Assembly (NCBI GenBank): GCA_023383055.1
Contig: JAHDYP010000005.1
Span: forward strand, 1,016-46,384
DNA from: Verrucomicrobiota bacterium
GTDB taxonomy: Bacteria; Verrucomicrobiota; Verrucomicrobiia; Limisphaerales; JAHDYP01
Direction: 5' to 3'
DNA length: 45,369 nucleotides
Both the position numbers and the translations under genes were made by a program. The notes beneath the pieces are model-generated. The model ran no database searches, was not told where the DNA came from, and saw nothing but the letters and a program-made list of their open reading frames with translations. Every line of letters starts with the position of its first letter. Position 1 is the stretch's first letter. Shown piece by piece: positions 7,988 to 17,929 of the stretch.

Positions 7988-9865
7988 ATGAGCAAAAGCA
8001 CCGCTGACGTAAAAACGAGACCCCTCGCCGAACCGACCGAGTCTACCCCAATGATGCAGGGCAATGACATCGTCGTTGCCGCCCTCGAACGGGAAGGGGT
8101 CGACACCATCTTTGCCTACCCCGGCGGCGCCAGCATGGAACTGCACCAGGCCCTCACCCGCTCGAAGCAGATCCGCACCATCCTGCCCCGACATGAACAG
8201 GGTGGCGTGTTCGCCGCCGGCGGCTACGCCCGGTCTACCGGCAGGGCGGGCGTCTGCATGGCCACCAGCGGCCCTGGCGCCACGAACCTGGTCACCGGCA
8301 TCGCGGATGCCTACCTCGACTCCGTGCCGCTCGTGGCCATCACCGGCCAGGTCCCCCATCACATGATCGGCAAGGGGGCGTTCCAGGAAACCGATTTCTT
8401 CGGGCTCACGCTCCCGATCGTGAAACACAGCTACCTCATCACGGACGTCAACGACATCCCCCGCATCATCAAGGAAGCCTTCCATATCGCTCAATCCGGC
8501 CGACCCGGCCCGGTCGTGGTTGACATCCCCAAGAACGTCCAGCAACAGCGCACCCGGCCGGTCTTCCCGGCCGAGGTCAACCTCCGCGGTTACGACCCCG
8601 ATAAACGCGCCGACGACCTGCCCCTCAACGAAATTGTCGGCCTGATCGAAAAAGCCGAGCGCCCGGTCCTTTACATCGGCGGCGGCATCATCTCCGCCAA
8701 TGCCACCGAGGAACTGCTCGCGTTCGCCGAGGCCACCGGCATCCCGGTCACCTCGACCATCATGGGCTGCGGCGCGTTTCCCAGCGATCACCCGCTCTCG
8801 CTCGCCTGGCTCGGCATGCACGGCGCCGCCTATGCCAACTGGGCCGTCAGCGGCGAGTTCCGCAAGGAGACCCGCCCCGACGGGACGGAACGTACCATTC
8901 CGGTCGCGCCCGGCGCCGATTTGCTGTTGGCCTTTGGCGTGCGTTTTGACGACCGGGTCACCGGCCGGGTCGACAAGTTCTGCGAGCACGGCACGATCGT
9001 GCACATCGACATCGACGATTCCGAACTGAACAAGAACAAGCCAGCGCATCTCCCGGTGGTGAGCGACATTCGCTACGCCCTCCAGCGCCTCAACGAACTG
9101 ATCCACCGGCAGCCTCTCAAGAACAAGTTCGCACCCTGGCACCAGCAGATCGAGGAATGGAAACGCAAAGCGCCCTTCCGCTATCGGCTCACCGACGAAG
9201 TCCTCAAGTCCCAGCATATGCTCGATCATATGGGCGGCGAGACCGACCAGGTCATCCTCCCGCAGATGGTGATCGAGCTGCTCCATGAACTGACCGGCGG
9301 CGACGCCATCCTCACCACGGGCGTCGGCCAACATCAGATGTGGGCCGCCCAGTTCTATCGGTTCAAACACCCGCGCCAACTCCTCACCAGCGCCGGCCTC
9401 GGTTCCATGGGCTTCGGCTACCCCGCCGCCCTCGGCGCCAAGGTCGCCTGCCCCAACCGCCAGGTCATCGACATCGATGGCGACGGTTCCTTCCTCATGA
9501 ACGTCCAGGAGCTCGCCACCGCTCACATCGAGAACATCGCGGCCAAGGCGATTATCCTGAACAACCAGCACCTCGGCATGGTCGTCCAGTGGGAGGATCG
9601 GTTTTACGCTGGCAACCGCGGTCACACCTACCTGGGCGATCCCGAGGATATGCGGCAGATCTACCCCGATTTCGTCGCGGTGGCCCGCAGCTTCAGCGTC
9701 AAGGCTGAACGGGTCATGTTCAAACGCGACCTCCGCGCCGCCCTCGAACGCATGCTCGCCACTCCCGAGCCGTATGTGCTCGACGTCATCACCCCCTATA
9801 CCGAGCACGTGCTGCCTTTCATTCCCGCCGGCAAATCCGTCGCGGAAATGATCTACCAACACTAG
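7988..9865 (+). CDS. ilvB: acetolactate synthase, large (catalytic) subunit
   Basis: The ThDP- and FAD-dependent enzyme makes acetolactate or acetohydroxybutyrate, the first common step of valine, leucine and isoleucine synthesis. The 625-residue protein has the N-terminal pyrimidine-binding segment ([15 protein letters not shown], then [15 protein letters not shown] with the ThDP-activating Glu, and [16 protein letters not shown]), the ALS-typical [13 protein letters not shown], and the C-terminal diphosphate motif [15 protein letters not shown]...NNQHLGMV. The ATG at 7988 is chosen because earlier in-frame starts lie inside the terminator. ATG 8051 is an alternative that trims a non-conserved tail. 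No ilvN or ilvC is adjacent. Confidence 0.95.
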   Translation: MSKSTADVKTRPLAEPTESTPMMQGNDIVVAALEREGVDTIFAYPGGASMELHQALTRSKQIRTILPRHEQGGVFAAGGYARSTGRAGVCMATSGPGATNLVTGIADAYLDSVPLVAITGQVPHHMIGKGAFQETDFFGLTLPIVKHSYLITDVNDIPRIIKEAFHIAQSGRPGPVVVDIPKNVQQQRTRPVFPAEVNLRGYDPDKRADDLPLNEIVGLIEKAERPVLYIGGGIISANATEELLAFAEATGIPVTSTIMGCGAFPSDHPLSLAWLGMHGAAYANWAVSGEFRKETRPDGTERTIPVAPGADLLLAFGVRFDDRVTGRVDKFCEHGTIVHIDIDDSELNKNKPAHLPVVSDIRYALQRLNELIHRQPLKNKFAPWHQQIEEWKRKAPFRYRLTDEVLKSQHMLDHMGGETDQVILPQMVIELLHELTGGDAILTTGVGQHQMWAAQFYRFKHPRQLLTSAGLGSMGFGYPAALGAKVACPNRQVIDIDGDGSFLMNVQELATAHIENIAAKAIILNNQHLGMVVQWEDRFYAGNRGHTYLGDPEDMRQIYPDFVAVARSFSVKAERVMFKRDLRAALERMLATPEPYVLDVITPYTEHVLPFIPAGKSVAEMIYQH

Positions 9866-9880
9866 ACCACCCTGAACCAC

Positions 9881-10960
9881 GTGGCCCGATCGCCGGCAAC
9901 ACTGTCTCCCAGCACCGCGTGGCGCTGGGCCACGGTGTTGCTGATCCTCACCTCCGTCGCCCACGCCGCCGAACGCTCCTTTGACTTTGCCTCGGAAACG
10001 GTCGGACAACCGCCGCGCGACTTCCTCGGCACGCTCACCGGCGATGGCCCGCCGGGCAAGTGGCAGATCATCGACGATCTCGCCGAGACCCAGGCCGGCC
10101 AGCCACGCTCCTCCGTCCCCATTCAACACCCCGTTCTCGCCCAGCTCTCCAGCGATCCCACGGACGAACGTTTCCCGCTCTTGATTTATCAACCCGAGGT
10201 CTTCGGCGATTTCTCCTTTACCACCCGCTTCAAGACCGTGGCCGGTCAGACCGAACAGATGGCGGGCGTCGCGTTCCGCTACCAGGACGAGCGGAATTAC
10301 TACGTCGTCCGCGCCAGCTCCCTCGGCAACAGCTTCGTCTTCTACAAATTCGTCGACGGCATCCGCGGCAATCCCATCGGCGTGCAAACCGCCATCCCCA
10401 CCAACACCTGGCACGAACTGACCGTGGAATGCCTCGGCAACGAAATCCGCTGCCGGCTCAACGGCCGCGAGTTGTTCCCCACCCTTACCGATAATTCCTT
10501 CACCGAGGGGCGGATCGGGTTCTGGACCAAATCCGATTCCGTCAGCTACTTTCGCGACGCCCGAATAGTCTATACCCCCAGGGATCCCCCAGCCAAAACC
10601 CTCGTTCGCGAGATCATGACCCGCTATCCGCGCCTCGTCGGCGTCAAGATCTGCGCCCCGCCATCCCCCGGCTCGCCGCCCCGCATCCTCGCCAGCAGCA
10701 ACCCGGACGAAGTCGGACAACCCGGCACCGAGGTCGATCTTGACGTCCTGGCCCAAGGCGCCATCTTCCATGGCAAAGACAAGAAGATCTCCGAAGTGGC
10801 CATGCCCCTCCGCGATCGGAATGGCGATCCCATCGCCTCCGTGCGCGTGCTCCTGGATCGTTTTCCAGGCCAAACCGAGGCCAACGCCCTCACCCGCGCC
10901 CAGCCCATCCTGGAGTACCTGCAGCGCCGCATCCTTACCGCCAGGGACCTTACGCAGTAG
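9881..10960 (+). CDS. secreted protein with LamG/DUF1080-like domain and a possible cache-like C-terminal domain
   Basis: The 359-residue product has a signal peptide ending near SVAHAAERSF. Residues about 30-230 look like a jelly-roll (concanavalin-like) module of the DUF1080/LamG type, with VFGDFSFTTRFKTVAGQTEQ, GVAFRYQDERNYYVVRA and EGRIGFWTKSDSVSYF. Residues about 240-359, including PPRILASSNPDEVGQPG and VAMPLRDRNGDPIASVRV, resemble extracytoplasmic cache-type sensor folds, but that is only an impression. The start is GTG 9881 without a good ribosome site, 15 bases after ilvB, so it may be read through from ilvB. Function is unknown; it lacks any TM segment other than the signal peptide. 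Confidence 0.65.
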   Translation: MARSPATLSPSTAWRWATVLLILTSVAHAAERSFDFASETVGQPPRDFLGTLTGDGPPGKWQIIDDLAETQAGQPRSSVPIQHPVLAQLSSDPTDERFPLLIYQPEVFGDFSFTTRFKTVAGQTEQMAGVAFRYQDERNYYVVRASSLGNSFVFYKFVDGIRGNPIGVQTAIPTNTWHELTVECLGNEIRCRLNGRELFPTLTDNSFTEGRIGFWTKSDSVSYFRDARIVYTPRDPPAKTLVREIMTRYPRLVGVKICAPPSPGSPPRILASSNPDEVGQPGTEVDLDVLAQGAIFHGKDKKISEVAMPLRDRNGDPIASVRVLLDRFPGQTEANALTRAQPILEYLQRRILTARDLTQ

Positions 10961-10978
10961 CCGGCGCCGCCCGTCCCG

Positions 10979-11800
10979 TCAAAGATCGTCCGCCGCGGGT
11001 CGGCGCACGCCCCCAACCACCACCAGCTTGCCTTCCTTGTCCCGCCGCAATGCCGGACGATGGTCGGCGATATCGTAAGTCTCGCGCCGCACCAAACGTC
11101 CGTTGAGATCGACGATGCAGTAAGTAAAACCGCGGGCACCCGTCTGCCACAAGACATGCAGCCGGGTCTGCTCATCGATCGCCTTTTCCGGATCGCTGAT
11201 CGACAGCATCAATCCCAGGGGTGTCGTCCCATAGATATGACTGCCCGTGGCATCCGTGACCCGGGCGTAGAGCTTCAGCACCTTCACATGCAGCGCCTGC
11301 TGCAGGATGAACCGCCGCACCTCCGGATCCCGGACCTCGCCCCCTGGCACCGGCACCCCCACCTCCTGCTGCCATAACGTCGAACCCCGCACCACATGAA
11401 AGGTCATGGGCTTGCTGCGAAACTCCCGCCCCCAGCCCGCTATCCGCACCGTGGCCGTCACCAGGTATCGCCCCGGCTCCTCAAAATCGTAAAACGGCGT
11501 CAAATCCACACGCTTCGTCGCCATCTTCGACGTGGGAAGCTCGAAAGCCTCCTCGACCGGAACCGTGCCCCGGCAGGAAACCGGGATCCCATCCGGCCGC
11601 TCGACCATGAACTGAAGCCACTCGTTGTCGCGCCCCAGACTCAACGTCTGCCCGGAATGATTGATCGTCCGAGCCGCCACCCGCAGGCTCTCGCCCGGCA
11701 ACACCTGGTCTTGCTCCAACTCGAGTACGACCTGCACCTGGGCTTGCGCCCATACCACCGACAGCAAACCCGCCATCCATTTCAGCCAGACGCGATTCAT
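10979..11800 (-). CDS. secreted protein of unknown function
   Basis: A 273-residue product starting at ATG 11800 (MNRVWLKWMAGLLSVVWAQA, a signal peptide); the frame extends upstream without signal-peptide character. The first ~150 residues look like an Ig-like or macroglobulin-type beta domain (VLELEQDQVLPGESLRVAARTINHSG is the kind of strand pattern seen there; shown here only in part). The second half includes LHVKVLKLYARVTDATGSHI and ends in a polar tail. The gene converges on the preceding secreted protein with an 18-base gap. I do not recognise a named family; periplasmic or extracellular location is inferred. Confidence 0.65.
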   Translation of the reverse strand: MNRVWLKWMAGLLSVVWAQAQVQVVLELEQDQVLPGESLRVAARTINHSGQTLSLGRDNEWLQFMVERPDGIPVSCRGTVPVEEAFELPTSKMATKRVDLTPFYDFEEPGRYLVTATVRIAGWGREFRSKPMTFHVVRGSTLWQQEVGVPVPGGEVRDPEVRRFILQQALHVKVLKLYARVTDATGSHIYGTTPLGLMLSISDPEKAIDEQTRLHVLWQTGARGFTYCIVDLNGRLVRRETYDIADHRPALRRDKEGKLVVVGGVRRPAADDL

Positions 11801-11894
11801 GAGTTTTACCTTATACAGAATTTTCCCGCGGCCAAACCCAATCGGCGACTCCCCGCCGCGATCCGCCAAAGCCCCGGCGTTCCCTCCATCCGCT

Positions 11895-12287
11895 TCAACG
11901 TTTCAACACCTTGAGTGCTTTCCCGCAATCCGACGTCCGGAGGATCAGCAACCCCCGCTTCGTCCGGGGATGCGTCGCGCAGTAACAATACTCGATGTTG
12001 ACCTTCGCTTCCGCCAGGCAATGGCATATCCGCGCCAGCGCCCCCGGCTTGTTGTCGTCGTCCACCATCAAGACATCGTCCTCCACCACCAAGGTCCCGT
12101 GCTCCTCGAAGATCAAAAGCGCCCGGCGCGGATCGCTCACCACCATCCGGATCACCGTGTGATCCACCGTGTCGCTCGTCGTGATGGCGTGAATGTTGAT
12201 GCCGACTCCGGCCAGTTCATCACATACGCGCGCCAGTGTCCCCGGTTTGTTCTCCAGGAAAACCGCCAACTGCTTCGTGACTTGCAT
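11895..12287 (-). CDS. tandem ACT-domain protein
   Basis: The 130-residue protein consists almost entirely of two ACT domains: residues 1-70 (FLENKPGTLARVCDELAGVGINIHA) and 70-130 (DDDNKPGALARICHCLAEAKVNIEY). ACT domains bind amino acids and regulate metabolic enzymes. The double arrangement without an enzyme or DNA-binding domain matches small stand-alone ACT proteins; it is not a typical IlvN, which has one ACT domain plus a C-terminal extension. A GGAG ribosome site lies 8-9 bases before the ATG at 12287. It is about 2 kb from ilvB but on the opposite strand, so a regulatory link is only conjecture. Confidence 0.88.
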   Translation of the reverse strand: MQVTKQLAVFLENKPGTLARVCDELAGVGINIHAITTSDTVDHTVIRMVVSDPRRALLIFEEHGTLVVEDDVLMVDDDNKPGALARICHCLAEAKVNIEYCYCATHPRTKRGLLILRTSDCGKALKVLKR

Positions 12288-12438
12288 GAGCTGTATCTCC
12301 GTTGAGCGGCCGCTCGCCGCCAGGTTGTTATGTCAAGCCCGTCTCACGGACGCTCCGACCTTACCAGATCGCCCCGCCCCTGCAACCGTTCTCGCTTTTC
12401 TGCTTGGGACCCCGGCCCATCCCCCTTACTCTACACTC

Positions 12439-12771
12439 ATGTCGGATAAAGCCCGTCGAACCCGGCGCGCGATCGGCCTGACTTTCCTGGCCACCGCGGT
12501 CCTGCTCCTGTTCGCCGGACAAACGGTCCTCCACCGCCATCTCCAGGGCACCCGCTTCGCTCTCTACTGGCTCCTTTGCCTCCTCCTCGTCACCCTGGCC
12601 CTGGCGATCGCCTTGCTCGATCTGCTCGCCATCCGCCACCAGGCCCGCCGACAACAACTCGACCTGCTTCATCACGCCCTCGACCCGCGAGCCCCGGCAG
12701 CCCCACCGCCCCGGAACTGGACCGCCCCAGGTCCCCCCCACCCCCAACCGGAAAGGGATGCGAGCGGTTGA
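12439..12771 (+). CDS. small two-helix membrane protein
   Basis: This 110-residue frame from ATG 12439 encodes a short basic N-terminus, two hydrophobic helices (GLTFLATAVLLLFAG and ALYWLLCLLLVTLALAIALL) and a cytoplasmic tail rich in Arg, His and Pro. No family is recognised. It is divergent from the ACT protein and 42 bases upstream of the SirB1-like gene on the same strand, so the two may be co-transcribed. A frame extending further upstream to 12193 overlaps the ACT gene and is rejected. Confidence 0.55.
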   Translation: MSDKARRTRRAIGLTFLATAVLLLFAGQTVLHRHLQGTRFALYWLLCLLLVTLALAIALLDLLAIRHQARRQQLDLLHHALDPRAPAAPPPRNWTAPGPPHPQPERDASG

Positions 12772-12813
12772 ATCTCACCCCATGCCTGACCTGACGCCGC
12801 TCGCCGCTCACCC

Positions 12814-13680
12814 ATGAAGCCGTCCGCCTCCACCGCCAACGACGCCCCCCTCCCGGAGAGCCAGAAGCTCGCCTTGCTCAAACTCCTGTCGGACGAAGAC
12901 CCGACCGTATACCAGGCCGTTCGGGCCAAAATCCTCTCCGCCGGCGACGAGGCCTGGCTGCGCCCTCACTGCCTGAGCCCCGACCCCCTGATCCGCCGCC
13001 GCGTCCAGGAGATCGTCGATCACCTCGCCCGCCAGGGATCCGATGATCGTTTTCTCGCGTTCTGCCTGACCCAAGGCGAGGAGTTCGATATTGAAGATGC
13101 CGCCTGGTTGCTCGCCCTGACCCGATATCCCGAGATCAACCTGGCCGCCTATCGAGCCCTTCTCGACAGCTATGCCGCCGATGTCCTCCCCCGAATCGAT
13201 ACCTCGCACCCCAGCCGCAAAACCCTGCTCGTCCTGAACCGTCATCTCTTCCACGACCTCGCCTTCATTGGCAACGAGGCTGATTACTACAACCCCGATA
13301 ACAGCTACCTCAACCGCGTCATCGACCGCCGCACGGGCAACCCCATCAGCCTCTGCCTGGTCTATCTCTGCCTCGCCCGTCGCCTCAATATCCCGGTCGC
13401 CGGCATCGCCATGCCCGGCCACTTCATCTGCCGTTTCCAAAGCTCCACCGACACCGTTTACATCGACGCGTTCAACCACGGCCGGTTCCTGACCAAAGCC
13501 GACTGCATTCGCTACCTCCAGCAATCCAACTTCGGCACCCAGGAAGGATTCCTCAGCCCGGCCTCCCCCCGCCGGCTGCTCCTCCGAATCTGCTCGAACC
13601 TGCACCAGATCTATAACCAGCTGAAACTCAGAGACGAAGCCGCCCGCCTCCAGCGCTACGTGGTCGCCCTCGCCCGCTAG
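12814..13680 (+). CDS. SirB1-family protein (transglutaminase-like domain)
   Basis: The 288-residue protein carries the hallmark SirB1/transglutaminase-like region: HLFHDLAFIGNEADYYNPDN, SYLNRVIDRRTGNPISLCLVYL and GIAMPGHFICRF. The N-terminal ~100 residues are helical, with HEAT-like character (DPLIRRRVQEIVDHLARQG). The C-terminal part ends with a TPR-like helix pair, as in relatives. SirB1 proteins are cytoplasmic and their biochemical role is poorly defined. It starts at ATG 12814, directly downstream of the small membrane protein. Confidence 0.85.
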   Translation: MKPSASTANDAPLPESQKLALLKLLSDEDPTVYQAVRAKILSAGDEAWLRPHCLSPDPLIRRRVQEIVDHLARQGSDDRFLAFCLTQGEEFDIEDAAWLLALTRYPEINLAAYRALLDSYAADVLPRIDTSHPSRKTLLVLNRHLFHDLAFIGNEADYYNPDNSYLNRVIDRRTGNPISLCLVYLCLARRLNIPVAGIAMPGHFICRFQSSTDTVYIDAFNHGRFLTKADCIRYLQQSNFGTQEGFLSPASPRRLLLRICSNLHQIYNQLKLRDEAARLQRYVVALAR

Positions 13681-13798
13681 CCCGGATTTTTCACTCGTCA
13701 AGGTGTCTTCGCGCTTCGGTTTGCAGGCTGGGGAAGCAGCCGCGAAAGCAAAGACGCCCACGCACTGTCGCTTTGAGACGGAGCGTCGTTGGGATGCT

Positions 13799-15934
13799 TC
13801 ATGGATGCACCTGCTGCTCCAGTTGCCGGTAATCCGTCTTGCCCGTCCCCAGCTTGGGAATCTCACGAACCACCCGCAGCTCGCGCGGAACGCACAGATT
13901 GGTCAATCCCCTCGATCGAATCGCCTCCCTGACCTGCTCCACCCTCAGCCGGGGCTCGTTCGTCACCGCCACCAGCGCTTCGCCCTTCTCCTCATCTGGC
14001 CGGCTCACCACCACGACTTCGCAACGCAATCCGAACTGGGGAAACGCCCCCGCCATGGCCTCCTCCACCGCCGCCAGACTCACCATCTCGCCGCTCACCT
14101 TGGCGAAGCGCTTGAGCCGCCCCAACAGATGCACAAAACCATCCTCGTCCACCCGCGCCAGATCCCCCGTGTCATACCAACCACCCAACGCCTTGAACTC
14201 CGCATCCGCTTCCGCATTCAAATACCCCCGCATCACATTCGGTCCGCGCACCAGCAACCGCCCGCCTTCGTGCACCCCTTCCACCGGCTCGATCCGGCAC
14301 TGCATCCCGGGCAACAGCCGGCCCACCGACCCTATCCGCGTATCCTGCAGGGTGTTGACGCATATGGCCGGGCTGCACTCCGTCACCCCATACCCTTCAA
14401 TCGGTCGCACCCCGAATTTCCGGCACCACGCGTCCACCGTGTTCTCCTGCAATTTCTCCGCCCCCGCAATCAAGTACCTCAGACTCCTGAAATCATAAGG
14501 ATGCGCCTTGCGCGCATACCCGCTAAGAAAGGTGTTCGTGCCAAACATCACTGTGCAATCCAGGTTGTAAAACACCGCCGGAATCAAACGGTAATGCAGC
14601 GGCGACGGATACAGAAATGAGTATATCCCCCGCACCAGTGGCACCAGCAAACCCGCCAACAAACCAAAACTGTGAAACAACGGCATCGCGCTGAAAAACC
14701 GGTCCGTGTCCATCACATCCACCACCGCCAACATCTGCCGGATGTTCGCCAGCAGATTCCCATGCGTCAATTCCACCCCCTTCGGCATCCCCTCCGACCC
14801 GCTCGTAAACAAAATGACCGCCGCGTCGCGACCTGTCACCGGTGCCGACAATACGTCTCTTGGGCGAAACCGGCCGCGCCATAAGCCGCGCAGTTTGCTC
14901 CCGACCCCGACCTCAGCGCGCACATCCTCCAGGTAAACCATGCGCACCCCCTCGCGCTCGAAAGACTCGCTCGTCAGCTTCAGCCGCTCCAAAAACAACC
15001 GCGAAGTGATCACGGTCCGCAATCCCGCCAGGCGCACACACGCCAACATCGTCGCCACCCCGGTCGAGAAATTCAGAATCGCCGGCTCCCGCCCCCGCCG
15101 CCAGAGACTCAGCAGCACCACCGGCATCGCATTCACGTTGGGCAGCAACACACCCACCCGGTTCGGATCGCCGCCCAACCGCTTTTCCCATTCCCGCGCC
15201 AGCACATCAACCCCGGTCAGCAGCCGACGATAACTCAGGCCGCTCATCGTGGCGTCCTGCATCACCACGCGCTTCGGCTGCTGCCGCGCCATATCCAACA
15301 CCGCCTCCGGCAGGGTCGCCGGCCCAAACTCCGATTCCACGGCAAACTGCTGCCCCACCATCTGATCCCGCAACCACCCGGTCAGCCGGGCCCGCGCCTG
15401 CGCCACCGCCACGTGCGCCAGATCCGGCGGACTCAATAACTCGCTGAAATGCGCGGTCACTCGCGGAAATACCCGCCGCCATCCGGGATGCGGCGAGCAC
15501 AAAATCCGCTGGGCTCCCCGGAGATAACAGGTGATTACCCGCGCGCGGGTCTTGTGCAGCAGAAACCCCGTACCGTCGAACAGCTTCATCAAACAACCGG
15601 TCCGCGAGATCCGTCCCTCGGCAAACAACACCAACCGGCCGTTCCTTGCCAGATGCTCCGCCATGTGCCGCACCCCGTAGGGTGATGTCGGATCCACCGG
15701 AAACGTGCGGCGGTTGACCATGATGCGCCGGTGCAGCCAACTGTTCCGCGCCGTGACACTCGACACCACAAACTTCCAGTCGCCCTCCAGACATACCCCC
15801 ACCAGGAGCCAGTCCAACCATGACACATGGTTCGGCACCAATAAAACCGGCCCCGGCGCACCGAGCACCGACTCGTTGTATGCCCGAAACCCAAACCACC
15901 AGCGCAGCACCCGGCGCAATACCCACTTCAGCAT
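13799..15934 (-). CDS. aas: Aas-like bifunctional acyltransferase / acyl-ACP synthetase
   Basis: Two domains are fused as in E. coli Aas, which re-acylates 2-acyl-lysophosphatidylethanolamine. Residues 1-200 form a PlsC-type acyltransferase with NHVSWLDW (the NHx4D motif) and LFAEGRISRTG. Residues 220-711 form an AMP-forming synthetase with LFTSGSEGMPKGVELTHGN, GYGVTECSPAI, GGWYDTGDLARVDEDG, GRLKRFAKVSGEMVS and a C-terminal catalytic Lys in LGTGKTDY. I start at ATG 15934 (MLKWVLRR), with AAAGGG 7 bases upstream; an in-frame ATG at 15961 directly abuts the stop of the upstream Lnt-like gene. No LplT-type flippase is fused or adjacent. The pairing with an Lnt-like enzyme fits lysophospholipid recycling. 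Confidence 0.9.
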   Translation of the reverse strand: MLKWVLRRVLRWWFGFRAYNESVLGAPGPVLLVPNHVSWLDWLLVGVCLEGDWKFVVSSVTARNSWLHRRIMVNRRTFPVDPTSPYGVRHMAEHLARNGRLVLFAEGRISRTGCLMKLFDGTGFLLHKTRARVITCYLRGAQRILCSPHPGWRRVFPRVTAHFSELLSPPDLAHVAVAQARARLTGWLRDQMVGQQFAVESEFGPATLPEAVLDMARQQPKRVVMQDATMSGLSYRRLLTGVDVLAREWEKRLGGDPNRVGVLLPNVNAMPVVLLSLWRRGREPAILNFSTGVATMLACVRLAGLRTVITSRLFLERLKLTSESFEREGVRMVYLEDVRAEVGVGSKLRGLWRGRFRPRDVLSAPVTGRDAAVILFTSGSEGMPKGVELTHGNLLANIRQMLAVVDVMDTDRFFSAMPLFHSFGLLAGLLVPLVRGIYSFLYPSPLHYRLIPAVFYNLDCTVMFGTNTFLSGYARKAHPYDFRSLRYLIAGAEKLQENTVDAWCRKFGVRPIEGYGVTECSPAICVNTLQDTRIGSVGRLLPGMQCRIEPVEGVHEGGRLLVRGPNVMRGYLNAEADAEFKALGGWYDTGDLARVDEDGFVHLLGRLKRFAKVSGEMVSLAAVEEAMAGAFPQFGLRCEVVVVSRPDEEKGEALVAVTNEPRLRVEQVREAIRSRGLTNLCVPRELRVVREIPKLGTGKTDYRQLEQQVHP

Positions 15935-15961
15935 GCCTTCACCCTTTCCGTTCCTGCCCAT

Positions 15962-17392
15962 TCATTCGTCGATCCTCTCCCGTCCAGCCCACAGCAATCC
16001 GCCCACTCCCAGGACCACCACCCCCACCCCCAGCGGCCCCAGCCACGCATCCCATGGCACCCGGCCCCGCCCCGACAACACCATCTCGCCCACCACGATC
16101 TCCCCCACCCCAGGGTAAGACCCCGACACCAGGACCCGTCCACCGCCGTCTATCACTTGCGAAATCCCGCTGCTGCACAACCGAAAAACGGGAACTCCAT
16201 ACTCGGCGGCCCGAATCGGCCCCACCCGCCCGTGCAACTCGCGCTGACGCAATCCCCACTCCGCCACGTCCATCACCGGTATGATCAATCCCTCCGCCCC
16301 GGCGGTCACCAGTTCGTCCATCACCCGCCGATAGCTCAAATCATAACAGACTGCCATCCCCAACTTCCCCCACGGCGATTCCCAAACCGCCCGGCCGACC
16401 GCCGGTTCGCCATCCTGGAAAAACTGAATCGGGACCGACTTGACCTGGCGAAACACCACCTCCCCACCCGGCCCAACCACAAACACCGTGTTGTAGTATC
16501 TCCTGTCGTCTATGGGATCCTGACCGCCCACCACCAGGTAACGCCCTTCCCGCCGACACCACGCCAGCACCTCCTCCGGGATCGGCCCCGAAAACGTATA
16601 CTCACTCAACACCACCAAATCCACCTCGGGATGCCGCCTCACCAACGCGCCCAATGCCGCCGTAACCTGCCCCACCGACGGAAACTCGAGTTGCACCCCC
16701 GCCACCCGTAGCAACCGGTCGTCACCCGCGGATCCCCGCCAGACCGGGATACCCTCCAGACCGGCAAGGACCACCAGTCCCCCCATCAGAACCACGAGAG
16801 CCCGCCGCCAGGTCACGCATACCGCCCACACCGCCACACCCATCAATGCAAATCCCGTCCCATACACACCCAGCCCCGTCAACCCGATCACCCCGGGCGC
16901 CGGCGCAAATGCATACCCCACGCTCAACCACGAAAAACGCAGGTAATACAGCTCCGACCGAAAATACTCCAGGCCGAGCCAGAACCACGGCAGCAACCCC
17001 GCCATCCAGCCGAGCCCCCAACGTCGACGAATGCCCGCCGCCAAGACCACGGCCAGACTCAACCACACCGCCAGGATCCCCCACAACACCATCGCCGCCG
17101 GCCCGAAGATCGTCCACAGAAACCATAGGTGCGGCGCGTAAGCCGCGTACCCCACCCCGAGTGAAAGATAGGATGCCCGACGCCCCGACGATGACTCCGC
17201 AAGCCGGACCAAACCGTAAAGATACAACAGGATGAACCCTCCCCACACCCACTGCGCCGCATGAAAACTCACCACCGCCCCCAAAGCCCACATCGACGCC
17301 ACCAGCCAACCCCGGCCCGCGCCGGCCACCGCCCAGCCAGCCGCCAACGCCCGGAGATCGGCCACCTTCAGGGTGCCCGCAATCGTGGTCAT
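15962..17392 (-). CDS. second Lnt-like membrane protein with nitrilase-type domain
   Basis: The 476-residue protein has the architecture of apolipoprotein N-acyltransferase: 6-8 hydrophobic segments over residues 25-215, a CN-hydrolase domain, and a final TM helix. A full triad is visible: Glu in VVLSEYTFSG (about 264), Lys in FRQVKSVPIQFF (about 318) and Cys in GMAVCYDLSYRR (about 349). It differs from the main lnt in having SEY where Lnt has WPE, and short loops. It may acylate lipoproteins or another amine substrate. ATG 17392 has GGTGAAG just upstream. It lies 27 bases after marR and immediately before aas. Confidence 0.85.
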   Translation of the reverse strand: MTTIAGTLKVADLRALAAGWAVAGAGRGWLVASMWALGAVVSFHAAQWVWGGFILLYLYGLVRLAESSSGRRASYLSLGVGYAAYAPHLWFLWTIFGPAAMVLWGILAVWLSLAVVLAAGIRRRWGLGWMAGLLPWFWLGLEYFRSELYYLRFSWLSVGYAFAPAPGVIGLTGLGVYGTGFALMGVAVWAVCVTWRRALVVLMGGLVVLAGLEGIPVWRGSAGDDRLLRVAGVQLEFPSVGQVTAALGALVRRHPEVDLVVLSEYTFSGPIPEEVLAWCRREGRYLVVGGQDPIDDRRYYNTVFVVGPGGEVVFRQVKSVPIQFFQDGEPAVGRAVWESPWGKLGMAVCYDLSYRRVMDELVTAGAEGLIIPVMDVAEWGLRQRELHGRVGPIRAAEYGVPVFRLCSSGISQVIDGGGRVLVSGSYPGVGEIVVGEMVLSGRGRVPWDAWLGPLGVGVVVLGVGGLLWAGRERIDE

Positions 17393-17419
17393 AACTTCAC
17401 CGCCCTTCCCCTGCCAACG

Positions 17420-17923
17420 CTATTCGCTGACCCTTCCTCGCCGCCGCCGGTCCATCCCCCGCCCCCGGTACCTCGCCTCCACTTGCTCTGCCTGGTCCGC
17501 GATCCTCTGCAACTCGTCAGACAACCGCCCGGCATCCTCCGTCGACATCTCCCCCCATACCTCCTCGGCCGCCTCATAGTACCGCGGCAAGATCTCACTC
17601 ATCAACCGCCGACCGACAGCAGTCAGCACCACCCGATAAACCCGGCGATCCCCGGCCAACTCCCTCCGCTCCACCAGGCCGCGGATCTCCAGACGATCCA
17701 CCAACCCCGTCACATTCGACCGGTGCATCAATAACTCACGGCTCAAGGCCGTCTGCGTCATCCCCTCCGCCGTGTCGCATATCAGATTCAGAATGTTAAA
17801 CTGACTCGGACTCAGTTCCCAACGGCCGAAGAACACCCGGCTGGCGTTCCAGATCCGGTCTGCCGTCCGCAACAGTCGCAGCAAAGCCGCATACCGCGGC
17901 CCGGGATTTCTGGCTGAATTCAC
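17420..17923 (-). CDS. MarR-family transcriptional regulator
   Basis: The 167-residue protein has a MarR winged helix: SPSQFNILNLICDTAEGMTQTALSRELL (turn region seen in parts) followed by MHRSNVTGLVDRLEIRGLVERR, the recognition helix, and the wing GDRRVYRVVLTAVGRRL. C-terminal helices are charged and probably dimerise. The start is GTG at 17923. It is the first gene of the apparent operon marR-lnt2-aas and probably controls it and itself; MarR proteins usually respond to small lipophilic or phenolic ligands, but no ligand can be read here. A TTGACA box and an 8-base palindrome lie just upstream. Confidence 0.9.
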   Translation of the reverse strand: MNSARNPGPRYAALLRLLRTADRIWNASRVFFGRWELSPSQFNILNLICDTAEGMTQTALSRELLMHRSNVTGLVDRLEIRGLVERRELAGDRRVYRVVLTAVGRRLMSEILPRYYEAAEEVWGEMSTEDAGRLSDELQRIADQAEQVEARYRGRGMDRRRRGRVSE

Positions 17924-17929
17924 GAAGGC

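Noticed and set aside
7781..10873. Very long (1030-codon) open frame antisense to ilvB and its downstream gene
   Set aside because: It lies opposite clear coding motifs, has no recognisable domain and includes the leader and terminator region; long antisense frames are expected at this GC content.
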